The notes under the pieces are model-generated. The model saw nothing but the letters and a program-made list of their open reading frames with translations. It was not told where the DNA came from and did no database searches. The translations under genes and the position numbers were made by a program. From Phycisphaerae bacterium (GTDB lineage Bacteria; Planctomycetota; Phycisphaerae; Phycisphaerales; UBA1924), in assembly GCA_030432255.1 (NCBI GenBank), contig JAUIHS010000007.1:62001-126000 (forward strand): 64,000 bases of DNA, written 5' to 3'. This document shows, one piece after another, positions 33,925-42,407 of this stretch (position 1 is the first letter of the stretch; each line of letters begins with the position of its first letter).

Positions 33925-36900
33925 GGTGAAGTGACTGGAGCGAACTCGGACTGGGACGCATTCGACTCGCCGGCAGCGTCCGGAGTGGAGGAAGTGTAGG
34001 GTCGCTGGGGCGGGATCTTCCTGGTGAAGACCAGCGGTGCGGCGACCGCGACCGAGGAGTAGGTACCGACGAGCACGCCGCAGAGGAGGGCGTATGTGAA
34101 CGAGGAAATGGCCTCACCACCGAGGACAAACATCACGATCAGGGCCATGAGCGTCGTGCCTGACGTGATCAGCGTACGACTCAGCGTCTGGTTGATCGAG
34201 GAGTTGATCACCGTTTCCGAGGCATAGGCAAGCTTGCCCCGATTCTCGCGGATCCGGTCGAGAATCACGATCGTGTCGTTGAGGGAGTAGCCGATGATCG
34301 TCAGGACGGCGGCCACCAGTCCAAGGTTGATCTTGTATGGCAGCAGCCCGTATCGCTCCAGTCCGGGGAACTTGTCGTACAGGACCTCTGCGAGCGCAAT
34401 GAGACCCAGCGCGATGATCACGTCGTGCACGAGGGCGGTGAGCGCGGCGAGTGAATAGCGCACGGAGCCGAAGCGGACCCAGATGTAGATCATGATGAGC
34501 ATGAAGCTGATGACGACCGCGACGGTTGCCTTCGCTCGGAAACTTGCCGCGATGACCGGACTGAACTCCTGCGACCCGACGAGGTCGGTGGGTTCGGTCA
34601 GTGCGGCGCGGACGAGGTCCCATTCCTGCTGGGCAAGTTCGGTGCGCCACTGCTCCTCATCTGCGATGGGATCGTAGGCGGCGTCCCGCACAACCAGTAC
34701 GGCGGTTTTGACGAAGCCCCCTTCGGTATCGATGACTTTCAACTCATGCTGGCGCGTGAGTGTGTTGGAGAAGTCCGGCTGTTGTCGCTTCGCCTCCAGG
34801 CGCTCCCGGATGTCCGCCTCGGTGGACGGAGGCTGGATGTTCTCCAGCAAGATGGCCACACCATCGATGTACTCGGAGACGTCATTGCCGACCTGTGGTC
34901 GCCCGATGCTCTTGCCCAGTTCGGCGTCGAGAATCTCATTCGCCGGGGCGGCGTCAATGTCCGTCGCATCGGAGCCAGCAAACGTGATTGCCGGTGAGGA
35001 CTTCACGACGTCACGGAACGCATCGACAACCGCCGATGTCAGTTTTCGCACGGCACCCGGCGCCTGCGGATCGTCGGTCACCGTGGTCTTGATCTTGAAC
35101 GTGCTCGATGTGCCATCCGACTCGGGATTGACGACCACGATGGTCGCGGAGTCCAACTGATTCAGATCTTCGTCGTCGGTGCCCTGGTAGATGGTCTCAA
35201 GTCGCTCCGAGACCTGCTGACGGGTCAGCGTGATCCGATCCGTTGAGTTGTCTTCCTGTCGGAGCCGGAGCGTGATCTCGGTGCCGCCGCGGAACTCGGT
35301 GTCCAGCATCTCCTCGCCGCGGTTGAACATCAGCATGACCGATGCGGTGATCGCAGCCAGCGAGAGGACCCAGAAGAATGGACGAAGCCTGATCCATGCG
35401 ACGTTCGGGCTGACGGCCTTCTGGATTGCGGGCACCACCATGGGCAACTGCCGCATTCTGCCGATGCCGACTCGATCAATGAGTACGGTGAAGATGATCC
35501 GACTGATGAGCAGGGCACTGATCAGCGTCGCGACGATACCGATACCCAGCGTGATCGCGAAGCCCTTGATCTCCTGCGTACCCGTGTAGACGAGCACGAA
35601 ACAGACGATCAGGTTCGTCACGTTGGCATCGATGATCGTGGAGAACACCTTCTGGTACGCAAGGCGGACACTCGTCTTGAGGTCATTGCCCGCAAAGATC
35701 TCTTCACGGATGCGCTCGTAGATCAGCACGTTGGCATCCACGGCCATACCGAACGTGAGCACCACGCCTGCGATCCCCGGTAGTGTGAATGCGGCGCGCT
35801 GGAGACTCATCGCTCCCAGGATGATGATCGCATTGGAGAGCAGTGCGATCATGGCGATGAAGCCCATCCCGAAGTAGTACATGATCATGAAGATGCCGAC
35901 CGCGACAAGCGCAATCCATGAGGCTTCCAAGCCGCGAGCCAGGTTGTCGGCGCCCAGTTCCGGTGCCACCACGCTTCGGCTGATCGGCTCTTCACTCAGC
36001 TTCGCCTGCAGTGAACCCGCGGACATGGTCTTGATGAGGTAGCTGAGTTCCTCGCGGCTGAAGTTGCCGCGGATGATGCCTCGACGCGTGATGCGTTCGT
36101 CGAGTGACGGGGCGCTGTAGAGGTGATCGTCGAGCAGGATCGCCATCTGGCGTCCCTTGTTGCGCTCGGTCAGGTCGCCGAGGAGTTCGGCGCCGCGGCG
36201 GTTCATTTCGAAGCCGACGGCGGGGCGGCCCATCTGGTCCTGGCTCTGCGTCGCGCTCGCGAGGGCCCAGTCACCGTCCTCCTTGGTCATGCGATGGGGC
36301 GGATCGGTGTGCAGGAGCACGTAGTATTCGCCACCATAGCGTTCGGCGACCAGGCGGTACTTGCTGGAGAAGTAGGACGGCGGGTTGGCCTTGAGCGACT
36401 CGAGATCATCGAGGCTGTCGTACCAGCCCTGGAGATTCTTCAGGGGGAACCAGGCACCATCGTTGGTCGACGCCCGCTCCGGGCCCTGCTCCTGGAACCG
36501 CTCACGCACCTGCGCCTCGGAGGGGAAGCCCGGTGTGACCGAGATGCGGAATTCGAGCACGCCGGCGCCCTGCAACAGGCGCACGAGGTCGTTCGGGTCG
36601 TCGAGGCTCTGGCGGTCCGCCGTGTATTCCACGTGGCGGGCCATGATCTCGTTGATCACTTCGTCGCCGTCGGCGATGCTCCCGATACGCTCACGGATGC
36701 TGGCGATGGCTTCCGTCTGGCGGCTTGGCTGCTTCACGATGGAGCCATCGCTCGCAACCACCGGAATCGGTTCATCCGAAAGACTCAGCGCTCGACGCAT
36801 CTCCTCGGGCGATACCGTTGCAGTGAGAACGCGGCGGCGCTGCTTGTCCAGATCCACCAGTTTCTCTGCAGCGACCTGGGACAGGGCATCGTCCTGATCA

Positions 36901-37574
36901 AGCAGGGCGTTCCGAGCATCCGCAGCGGCCTGCTGTGCTTCGCGGAGGACTTCCAGTTCCTCTTCCGCAAGCTGGCTCTCGACGGCGGCCTGGTACGCCG
37001 CGACGGCATCGTTGTACGTCTGGCGAGCGGCATCCAACTCCGGCTGCAGCGCATCCCGTGCAGCGCGAGCTTCCGTCGCGGCTTCTGCTGCCGCGAGGAC
37101 CGGGTCGAGGACTGCGTGTCTCCGCTTGATGCGATCGGTGTTGTCCGGCTGGTCGGTGATGATCGAATCGAAGGCTTCGCGGCGTTCCTCTCCGGTCAGG
37201 CGAAGGGCGCGTTCGAAGGCATCGATGTTGATGTTGAAGTCCTGGAGTTCCTCAAGGGCCTGGTCGTAGCTGGCCTTGAGGGCCTTCACCTTCTCCGTGG
37301 GGAGAGGCATCGTGATCTCGAGTCGATCGCGACCGACGAGCTGGAACTGGATGTCCAGTGCGCCGTTGGGATTCACGCGTTCCTTGATGACCTCGATGGT
37401 CCGATCGATCGCTTCCGGTGGAGCATCGGGCGCAACGTTGATCGTGTAGATGAGGCTGACGCCACCGGCGAGATCCCGACCGAGTCTGAGCTTCTTCTCC
37501 GGGGGGAAGATGGAGAGGGCACAGGCGACGAGAATGATCAGGACGGTGAAGGTCTTGAACTTGATGTTCTGCAT
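33921..37574 (-). CDS. secDF: Fused SecD-SecF protein export subunit, with coiled-coil insertion
   Basis: The 1217-aa fusion of SecD and SecF uses proton-motive force to help pull proteins across the inner membrane with SecYEG and YajC. SecD: helix 1 at about 8-23, LGRDLAGGVSLIY, P1 head to about 540, and membrane core 550-700 (VLTFGMAVDANVLIYERIRE). SecF from about 730: LDTEFRGGTEITLRL, then the core near 1050-1195 (TIIGYSLNDTIVILDRIREN). An Ala/Glu/Arg-rich coiled-coil stretch of about 200 residues at 95-300 lies inside the SecD periplasmic head, which is not usual. yajC is 56 bp upstream and thiS overlaps downstream. Confidence 0.95.
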   Translation of the reverse strand: MQNIKFKTFTVLIILVACALSIFPPEKKLRLGRDLAGGVSLIYTINVAPDAPPEAIDRTIEVIKERVNPNGALDIQFQLVGRDRLEITMPLPTEKVKALKASYDQALEELQDFNINIDAFERALRLTGEERREAFDSIITDQPDNTDRIKRRHAVLDPVLAAAEAATEARAARDALQPELDAARQTYNDAVAAYQAAVESQLAEEELEVLREAQQAAADARNALLDQDDALSQVAAEKLVDLDKQRRRVLTATVSPEEMRRALSLSDEPIPVVASDGSIVKQPSRQTEAIASIRERIGSIADGDEVINEIMARHVEYTADRQSLDDPNDLVRLLQGAGVLEFRISVTPGFPSEAQVRERFQEQGPERASTNDGAWFPLKNLQGWYDSLDDLESLKANPPSYFSSKYRLVAERYGGEYYVLLHTDPPHRMTKEDGDWALASATQSQDQMGRPAVGFEMNRRGAELLGDLTERNKGRQMAILLDDHLYSAPSLDERITRRGIIRGNFSREELSYLIKTMSAGSLQAKLSEEPISRSVVAPELGADNLARGLEASWIALVAVGIFMIMYYFGMGFIAMIALLSNAIIILGAMSLQRAAFTLPGIAGVVLTFGMAVDANVLIYERIREEIFAGNDLKTSVRLAYQKVFSTIIDANVTNLIVCFVLVYTGTQEIKGFAITLGIGIVATLISALLISRIIFTVLIDRVGIGRMRQLPMVVPAIQKAVSPNVAWIRLRPFFWVLSLAAITASVMLMFNRGEEMLDTEFRGGTEITLRLRQEDNSTDRITLTRQQVSERLETIYQGTDDEDLNQLDSATIVVVNPESDGTSSTFKIKTTVTDDPQAPGAVRKLTSAVVDAFRDVVKSSPAITFAGSDATDIDAAPANEILDAELGKSIGRPQVGNDVSEYIDGVAILLENIQPPSTEADIRERLEAKRQQPDFSNTLTRQHELKVIDTEGGFVKTAVLVVRDAAYDPIADEEQWRTELAQQEWDLVRAALTEPTDLVGSQEFSPVIAASFRAKATVAVVISFMLIMIYIWVRFGSVRYSLAALTALVHDVIIALGLIALAEVLYDKFPGLERYGLLPYKINLGLVAAVLTIIGYSLNDTIVILDRIRENRGKLAYASETVINSSINQTLSRTLITSGTTLMALIVMFVLGGEAISSFTYALLCGVLVGTYSSVAVAAPLVFTRKIPPQRPYTSSTPDAAGESNASQSEFAPVTSP

Positions 37575-37630
37575 GTCGTTTCGAGTCCGATTCGTACTGG
37601 CGGGCGGTCAGGCATCGGGTGATGCCGGGG

Positions 37631-38092
37631 TCAGGAGGTGGCGTACTCCGCCTCACCATCGAGTTCCGGAGCCTCTTCCTCGTCGGCTCCGGTTGCCTTG
37701 GCGTGCTTGATGACGCCCTGAACGGCGCCCTTGTCGAAGGTGATGCGCGTGTTGGTGGTCTCATCCACCTTGAGCACGACTTCATCGCCCTTGAGTTCCA
37801 TGATCGTGCCGATGATGCCACCGCTGGTGCGGACGCGATCGTGACGACCCAGAGAGTTCATCATCTGAGCGCGGCGCTTCTTCTCCTTGCGGGTCGAGAG
37901 CGGCATCAGGATGAACATGACCGCGAGCAGGAGAAGCGGGAGCATGAGCATCATGCCGCCCCCACCACCGCCGGCCGGTGCGGCGCCGCCTGCGGGATTG
38001 GCGCCGTCGGCGCTGGTCAGTTCACCGCCCATGGGTGCAGGCTGCCCGTCAGATTGCGCAAGGGTGACGAATTCAGTGAAGAGTTCACTCAT
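37631..38092 (-). CDS. yajC: Preprotein translocase accessory subunit YajC
   Basis: The 153-aa protein has one membrane helix (MLMLPLLLLAVMFILMPLS) followed by the YajC cytoplasmic region: RKEKKRRAQMMNSLGRHDRV, RTSGGIIGTIMELKGDEVVL. YajC associates with SecDF. The N-terminus is longer than in E. coli by about 45 Gly/Ala/Pro-rich residues, and the C-terminus is acidic. secDF follows after 56 bp on the same strand. The start at 38092 has AAAGGA about 10 bases before it. Confidence 0.93.
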   Translation of the reverse strand: MSELFTEFVTLAQSDGQPAPMGGELTSADGANPAGGAAPAGGGGGGMMLMLPLLLLAVMFILMPLSTRKEKKRRAQMMNSLGRHDRVRTSGGIIGTIMELKGDEVVLKVDETTNTRITFDKGAVQGVIKHAKATGADEEEAPELDGEAEYATS

Positions 38093-38236
38093 GTGATTCG
38101 GGTCCTTTTGGGTACCGAAAGGAGGAGTCCATCTGTTGGTCGCGGGGGAAGGACATGCGGGTACCTGATCCTGAGCGTCCAGGGTGCCGACGCGGGACCT
38201 TCAGCCGTGACAATCGTGCATATGGCCCGGAGCGGC

Positions 38237-39487
38237 TTACTCAGGCGTCCGGAGGGGTTCCGCGAGCGCATCACCCACCACCGGCCACCGCTGGCCGAGC
38301 GAAGACCAAGCATCATCCCCGATCGTCCGCCGGATGTCCACCAGCAGACGCTGGAAGTGCCGGACATTGTGGAGGCTGACCAGGATCGGTCCCAGCATCT
38401 CCTCCGCCATGAAAAGGTGCCGGATGTACGCCCGGCTGAAGGGGCGGCCATCCACCGTCGCCCAGCCATGCGAGGCCGGACTGCACGCCACACAGTCGCA
38501 CGTGGCATCGATCGGCTCAGGATCGCGGGCGAATCGGGCGTTTCGCAGCCGAAGCTGCCCCGTCGGGGTGAACGCGTTCGCATTCCGGCCGTTCCGAGTC
38601 GGCAGCACGCAGTCGAACATGTCGACCCCCGCCCGGACCGCCGCCACGATGTCCCGCTCATACCCAACTCCCATGAGATACCGGGGTTTGTCCGCCGGCA
38701 TCAGCGGGGTCGTGTGATGCACGACCCGAACGATATCCGAGAATCCCTCCCCCACCGCCACGCCGCCGATCGCGTAGCCGGGAAGTTCGATGTTGCACAC
38801 CTCTTCGACAGATCGCGAGCGACGGTCGAGATCGGCGCCGCCCTGAACGATGCCGAAGAGTGCCTGTTCATTGGGCCTTTGATGCGCCTTCTTGCATCGA
38901 TCAAGCCATCGCGTCGTTCGCTCCAGGGCCTGTTCCAGCCGGACGCCGTGGTCGTAGCCCTTCTTCGACGCCGATGTGCGCGACGCCGCGAGACGCTTCC
39001 GGGTCTCGTTGAGCGTCCTGGGATCGACGCTGGGCGGGCAGTCGTCGAATGCCATGATGATGTCCGCGCCGAGGTCATTCTGGACCTGGATCGCACGCTC
39101 CGGAGACAGGTGGATCGACGACCCGTCAATGATCGACTTGAACGTGACGCCATCGTCGTCGATGCGGTTGATGTCGCTCATGGAGTACGCCTGGTATCCC
39201 CCCGAGTCCGTCAGGACGGGGTGAGGCCACCCCATGAATGCGTGCAGACCACCCAACTCACGAACCAGTGCCTCGCCGGGGCGCAGCATCAGGTGATAAG
39301 TGTTGCCCAGGATGATCTGGCTGCCCGTTGCCGCGACAAGCGGCGGCAGCACGCCCTTGATGGATGCGCGCGTACCGACGGGCATGAATGCGGGCGTATC
39401 GAAACTGCCGTGTGGCGTCGTGACCGTGCCCCGGCGTGCATGGGTGGACGCCGAGGTCTCGTGGATCTGAAAGGTCAGGGGTGTCAT
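38237..39487 (-). CDS. tgt: tRNA-guanine transglycosylase
   Basis: The 416-aa enzyme exchanges guanine at position 34 of His, Tyr, Asp and Asn tRNAs for the queuosine precursor preQ1. Visible are PHPVLTDSGGYQAYS with catalytic Asp, FDDCPP, GIVQGG, YLMGVGYERDIV, the nucleophile Asp in FDCVLPTRNGRNAN, and the zinc site CDCVAC with a later His. The length is near 375-420 as expected. Its ATG overlaps the rhomboid stop (ATGA). yajC follows after 144 bp. The tgt-yajC-secDF order is known from many bacteria. Confidence 0.96.
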   Translation of the reverse strand: MTPLTFQIHETSASTHARRGTVTTPHGSFDTPAFMPVGTRASIKGVLPPLVAATGSQIILGNTYHLMLRPGEALVRELGGLHAFMGWPHPVLTDSGGYQAYSMSDINRIDDDGVTFKSIIDGSSIHLSPERAIQVQNDLGADIIMAFDDCPPSVDPRTLNETRKRLAASRTSASKKGYDHGVRLEQALERTTRWLDRCKKAHQRPNEQALFGIVQGGADLDRRSRSVEEVCNIELPGYAIGGVAVGEGFSDIVRVVHHTTPLMPADKPRYLMGVGYERDIVAAVRAGVDMFDCVLPTRNGRNANAFTPTGQLRLRNARFARDPEPIDATCDCVACSPASHGWATVDGRPFSRAYIRHLFMAEEMLGPILVSLHNVRHFQRLLVDIRRTIGDDAWSSLGQRWPVVGDALAEPLRTPE

Positions 39488-40707
39488 CCGGAACGCTCCG
39501 ACCGGTCCTTCTGCTCACGGAGGAATTTCTGTTCCTTCTCCGTCAGCGAATGCAGCCCTTCCTCGGACACCTTCTTCAGGATCGCATCAAGCCTCTCTTC
39601 ATCCGCTGTTGAGCGCTTCGTGGTGCGCTTCGAGACGGTTCGCCGTGGCTTGCGCGTCTTTCCCGGGCCGAGAACGTCGAAGAAGTCATTGAGCAGGTGC
39701 ATGTTGCGGATGAAGAAGAATCCGGCAATCGCGCCGCCCAGGTGAGCCGCATCGCCTCCGGCATTCTGCCCATTCATGAGCAGGTTGAAGAAGGCGACGG
39801 CTGTCAGCAGGTAGGCGCCGGTGCGGATCTTCATGGGGATGATCATGAAGACGTACATCGTCTGCTTGCCCGCAATGAACGCCGAAGCCATCAACACCCC
39901 GAAGACACCCGCCGAAGCGCCGATGAGTGGCATATGCACGTCATTGATCAGCAGGCCCGGCACCGACGCATTGAACTGCGACTGGGCGACCCACCCGATG
40001 AGGTTCAGCAGGAGGTAGAGCAACGCCCCAAAAATGCCACAGACAAGGTAATACGCGGCGTATCGCTTTCGCGTGCGCAGGTAGCCTTCGACAAGCGGGC
40101 CGAAGAAAAAGAGTCCGATCATGTTGAAAACCAGATGACTCGTGTCCGCGTGCAGAAACTGGAACGTGATGAACCGCCACACTTCGAGGCCGAAGAATGC
40201 ACGGGCGGTGGAGAAGTGTCCCCACTTCTGCGGCCAAAGCATGGGCATGTAGCGTCGCTCAAGGATGAGTTGGGGCGTGACTTCCACACCACCGGACGTG
40301 CCCTTGTAGTCCAATGCCCACCACTGGTCTGCGAAGCCGCCGGCCAGCGTCTGGCTTGGCAGGAAACTGCCGGGAACGGGTTCGTGATCGATGTATTCGA
40401 GCACCGGGAGCCCGGTTGATTCATCGACCCAGTGAGATACGCCTGTCAGGCCCGGTTGAACAAGGCTCTGCTGATTGACGCGATCCGGTGCCCTCGTCGG
40501 GAGGGAGACGCTGACATTGGCCAGCCCGCCCTTGCCCATATCCTGAAGCACCATCAGCCTCTGACTCGCCATGCCGAAGAGGAAGACGACCACGTTGATG
40601 ATGATCAGCCACGTGTTGAAGGACCAGTACCGCATGTCCATCGGCGTGCCGCGAAGTGGTCCTCCGGGCGGCGGCTTGCGGGCGTACTCTCTGTCTGCGA
40701 GTCCCAT
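39484..40707 (-). CDS. Rhomboid family intramembrane serine protease
   Basis: The 407-aa membrane protease cuts substrates within the lipid bilayer using a Ser-His dyad. Ser lies in GASAGVFGVLMA (about 264-275) and His in AAHLGGAIAGF (about 320). Also seen is FLHADTSHLVFNMIGLFFFG, the family's H-x2-x2-H-x3-N. About 115 hydrophilic residues separate helix 1 from the catalytic core. The cytoplasmic tail ends with ILKKVSEEGLHSLTEKEQKF, a motif also present at the end of the neighbouring M50 protease. The length exceeds GlpG because of the loop and tail. It overlaps tgt. Confidence 0.92.
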   Translation of the reverse strand: MGLADREYARKPPPGGPLRGTPMDMRYWSFNTWLIIINVVVFLFGMASQRLMVLQDMGKGGLANVSVSLPTRAPDRVNQQSLVQPGLTGVSHWVDESTGLPVLEYIDHEPVPGSFLPSQTLAGGFADQWWALDYKGTSGGVEVTPQLILERRYMPMLWPQKWGHFSTARAFFGLEVWRFITFQFLHADTSHLVFNMIGLFFFGPLVEGYLRTRKRYAAYYLVCGIFGALLYLLLNLIGWVAQSQFNASVPGLLINDVHMPLIGASAGVFGVLMASAFIAGKQTMYVFMIIPMKIRTGAYLLTAVAFFNLLMNGQNAGGDAAHLGGAIAGFFFIRNMHLLNDFFDVLGPGKTRKPRRTVSKRTTKRSTADEERLDAILKKVSEEGLHSLTEKEQKFLREQKDRSERSG

Positions 40708-40755
40708 CGGGTGAAAGAGGTTCCTTGGTGGGGAGTAGAGGCGGGGACGAGGCGG

Positions 40756-41835
40756 TCAGGAGCCGCGACGCTTCTTTGTTTCGCCTTCAAGGATACGTTT
40801 TTCGCGTCTGGTGAGGCTGGCCATACCCTCGGCGGCGATCTTTGCGAGGATACGGTCAACTTCCTCCTGCTGCACGCGTTCGGCCTCCTGTGCCTTCTCC
40901 TGCTTGCGGACCTGGCGGGCGGAGACGGTCGTTGCGGAGCTGGAATCGGCGTCCATACCTTTCCACAGGCCGTACTCATCGGCCTCGGGAATCGCACCGA
41001 TGCGGATGCGCTGGCGTTCCTGCCAGCAGGCCACCGCGCCGAACACAGCGATGATGACGAGATTGACGGAGTCATTCGCGAAACCGATGGCGCCCAGCAC
41101 GATCGCTCCGCCGAAGCCGATCAGTACCGCAATCTCCATCGAGCGCTTGTAGCCGATCTTTGACCAGAGCAGTTCCTGCACGATCCGGCCACCGTCAAAC
41201 GGGTACATGACCAGGGCAAGGTTGAAGAGCAGCAGATACAGATTCATCGCGTGCAACCAGAAGGCGGCCTGGCGCAGGAAGATCAGGGAGCCGTCCACTT
41301 TCCCCGCGGCGACGGCGGGGCTCAGCAGGTTGAACGCGATGACATCATGTTCGCCGAGCAGGACGAGGATGACGGTCGTCACCGGGAAGATGAGCACGTT
41401 GACGGCCGGCCCACCGACGGTCGTGATGAGGTGCGCCTTCCAGCCGTCGGCAGGGCGTGTCAGCGCCAGCCCGCCCCACGGGAGCATGACCACGCGGTCC
41501 GCGGATCCACCGGACCATCGACAGGCAAAGCAGTGACCAAACTCGTGCAGCAGGATCAGCAGGAACAGGGCGCCCACCGCCGTGGCCATGTAGGCGACTC
41601 CTGCGGTGCCCTGGCTGATCGAGCGTACGAGCAGCACACCCATGAAAAGCACCGTGATCAGGTGGACCCGGACCGCAATGCCCTTGAAGCGGAAGACGAA
41701 GATCGACCAGCCCAGCGGGTTTTCCGGGTTCTCAAAGAGCCAGCGAAAGAAGCGCCCGAAGCGGCCACCCCAGCCGGTCTGCCCGTTGTTGTCGTGCCAG
41801 TTGCCCCCTTCTCTGTATCGATCTTCCCAACTCAC
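40756..41835 (-). CDS. Site-2 protease family (M50) membrane metalloprotease
   Basis: The 359-aa intramembrane zinc protease has HEFGH at residues 97-101 and the third ligand in MYPFDGGR at about 213, with five or six helices. The family cuts membrane-bound regulators or signal peptides. The tail after the last helix is charged and ends with ILAKIAAEGMASLTRREKRI, matching the rhomboid tail next door. It starts with GTG 41835, which overlaps the NUDIX stop (GTGA). The substrate is unknown. A link to the ECF sigma factor at 14.7 kb through an anti-sigma factor is possible in principle, but no evidence is seen. Confidence 0.9.
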   Translation of the reverse strand: MSWEDRYREGGNWHDNNGQTGWGGRFGRFFRWLFENPENPLGWSIFVFRFKGIAVRVHLITVLFMGVLLVRSISQGTAGVAYMATAVGALFLLILLHEFGHCFACRWSGGSADRVVMLPWGGLALTRPADGWKAHLITTVGGPAVNVLIFPVTTVILVLLGEHDVIAFNLLSPAVAAGKVDGSLIFLRQAAFWLHAMNLYLLLFNLALVMYPFDGGRIVQELLWSKIGYKRSMEIAVLIGFGGAIVLGAIGFANDSVNLVIIAVFGAVACWQERQRIRIGAIPEADEYGLWKGMDADSSSATTVSARQVRKQEKAQEAERVQQEEVDRILAKIAAEGMASLTRREKRILEGETKKRRGS

Positions 41836-42389
41836 CGGCGGTTCTCCCCATCGAGGAGTCCGAGTCGATCGGCCAGGAGCAGCGCGACCAGGGATTTGCC
41901 GTCCACGATGGACCCATCCGTCATCATCTCCCGCACGGTGTTCAGCGGCGTGACCTGCACTTCGATGTGCTCTCCGTCATCAAGGTCCTGGCCCACGTGA
42001 TCGAGCCCGTATGCGACAAAGGTATGCATCACTTCATCGGTCAGCCCGGGCGTGGTCAGGAAGTTCGACAGGTGAACGAGGCGTTCAGCCCGGTACCCCG
42101 TCTCCTCGATCAGTTCCCGCCCAGCGCAGTTCTCGATCGCCTCCCCCGGTTCCAGTGTCCCCGCGGGGATCTCCCAGATCGAGCGTCCCACGGCCGGTCG
42201 GTAATTCCGGATCAGAACGATGCTTCGGCCCGCCGGGCCGTTCAGGACAGGAAGTATGGCGACCGCGCCCGGGTGACGCACGATCTCCCGTCGCGCCGTC
42301 CGACCGTCGGGCAGGCGAGCGGTCAACTCGACGAATCGGAAACGCCGTCCGTCGTGAAGTACATGCTCGGAATCCCGCATCGCATCCAT
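41832..42389 (-). CDS. NUDIX hydrolase (ADP-ribose pyrophosphatase-like)
   Basis: The 185-aa hydrolase cleaves nucleoside diphosphates linked to another group. The Nudix box G-x5-E-x7-REUxEExGU is complete (GTLEPGEAIENCAGRELIEE then T-G). IWEIPAGTLEPGE before the box is typical of ADP-ribose pyrophosphatases. The protein heads the eight-gene minus block and overlaps the M50 gene by 4 bp. The start is the ATG at 42389 or 42380. No ribosome site precedes either, and TATCAT lies 7 bases before 42389, which would fit a leaderless message. mlaF starts 18 bp away on the other strand. Confidence 0.88.
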   Translation of the reverse strand: MDAMRDSEHVLHDGRRFRFVELTARLPDGRTARREIVRHPGAVAILPVLNGPAGRSIVLIRNYRPAVGRSIWEIPAGTLEPGEAIENCAGRELIEETGYRAERLVHLSNFLTTPGLTDEVMHTFVAYGLDHVGQDLDDGEHIEVQVTPLNTVREMMTDGSIVDGKSLVALLLADRLGLLDGENRR

Positions 42390-42407
42390 GGGTAAGATGA
42401 TAGGACG
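42390..42407. promoter_or_regulatory. 18-bp divergent gap with two facing -10-like hexamers
   Basis: Only 18 bp lie between the NUDIX and mlaF start codons. TAAGAT (42393-42398) faces mlaF and TATCAT (42402-42397, minus) faces NUDIX, each 7-9 bases from the start codon. If both are -10 elements, both messages would be leaderless or nearly so, and polymerase binding on the two sides would exclude each other. Neither gene has a Shine-Dalgarno site here. Confidence 0.25.

Noticed and set aside
36123..39745. Long plus-strand open frames (499 and 708 codons) opposite secDF, yajC and tgt
   Set aside because: They mirror the codon pattern of strong, recognisable minus-strand genes, have no start signals and match no family. 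High GC content keeps antisense frames open.
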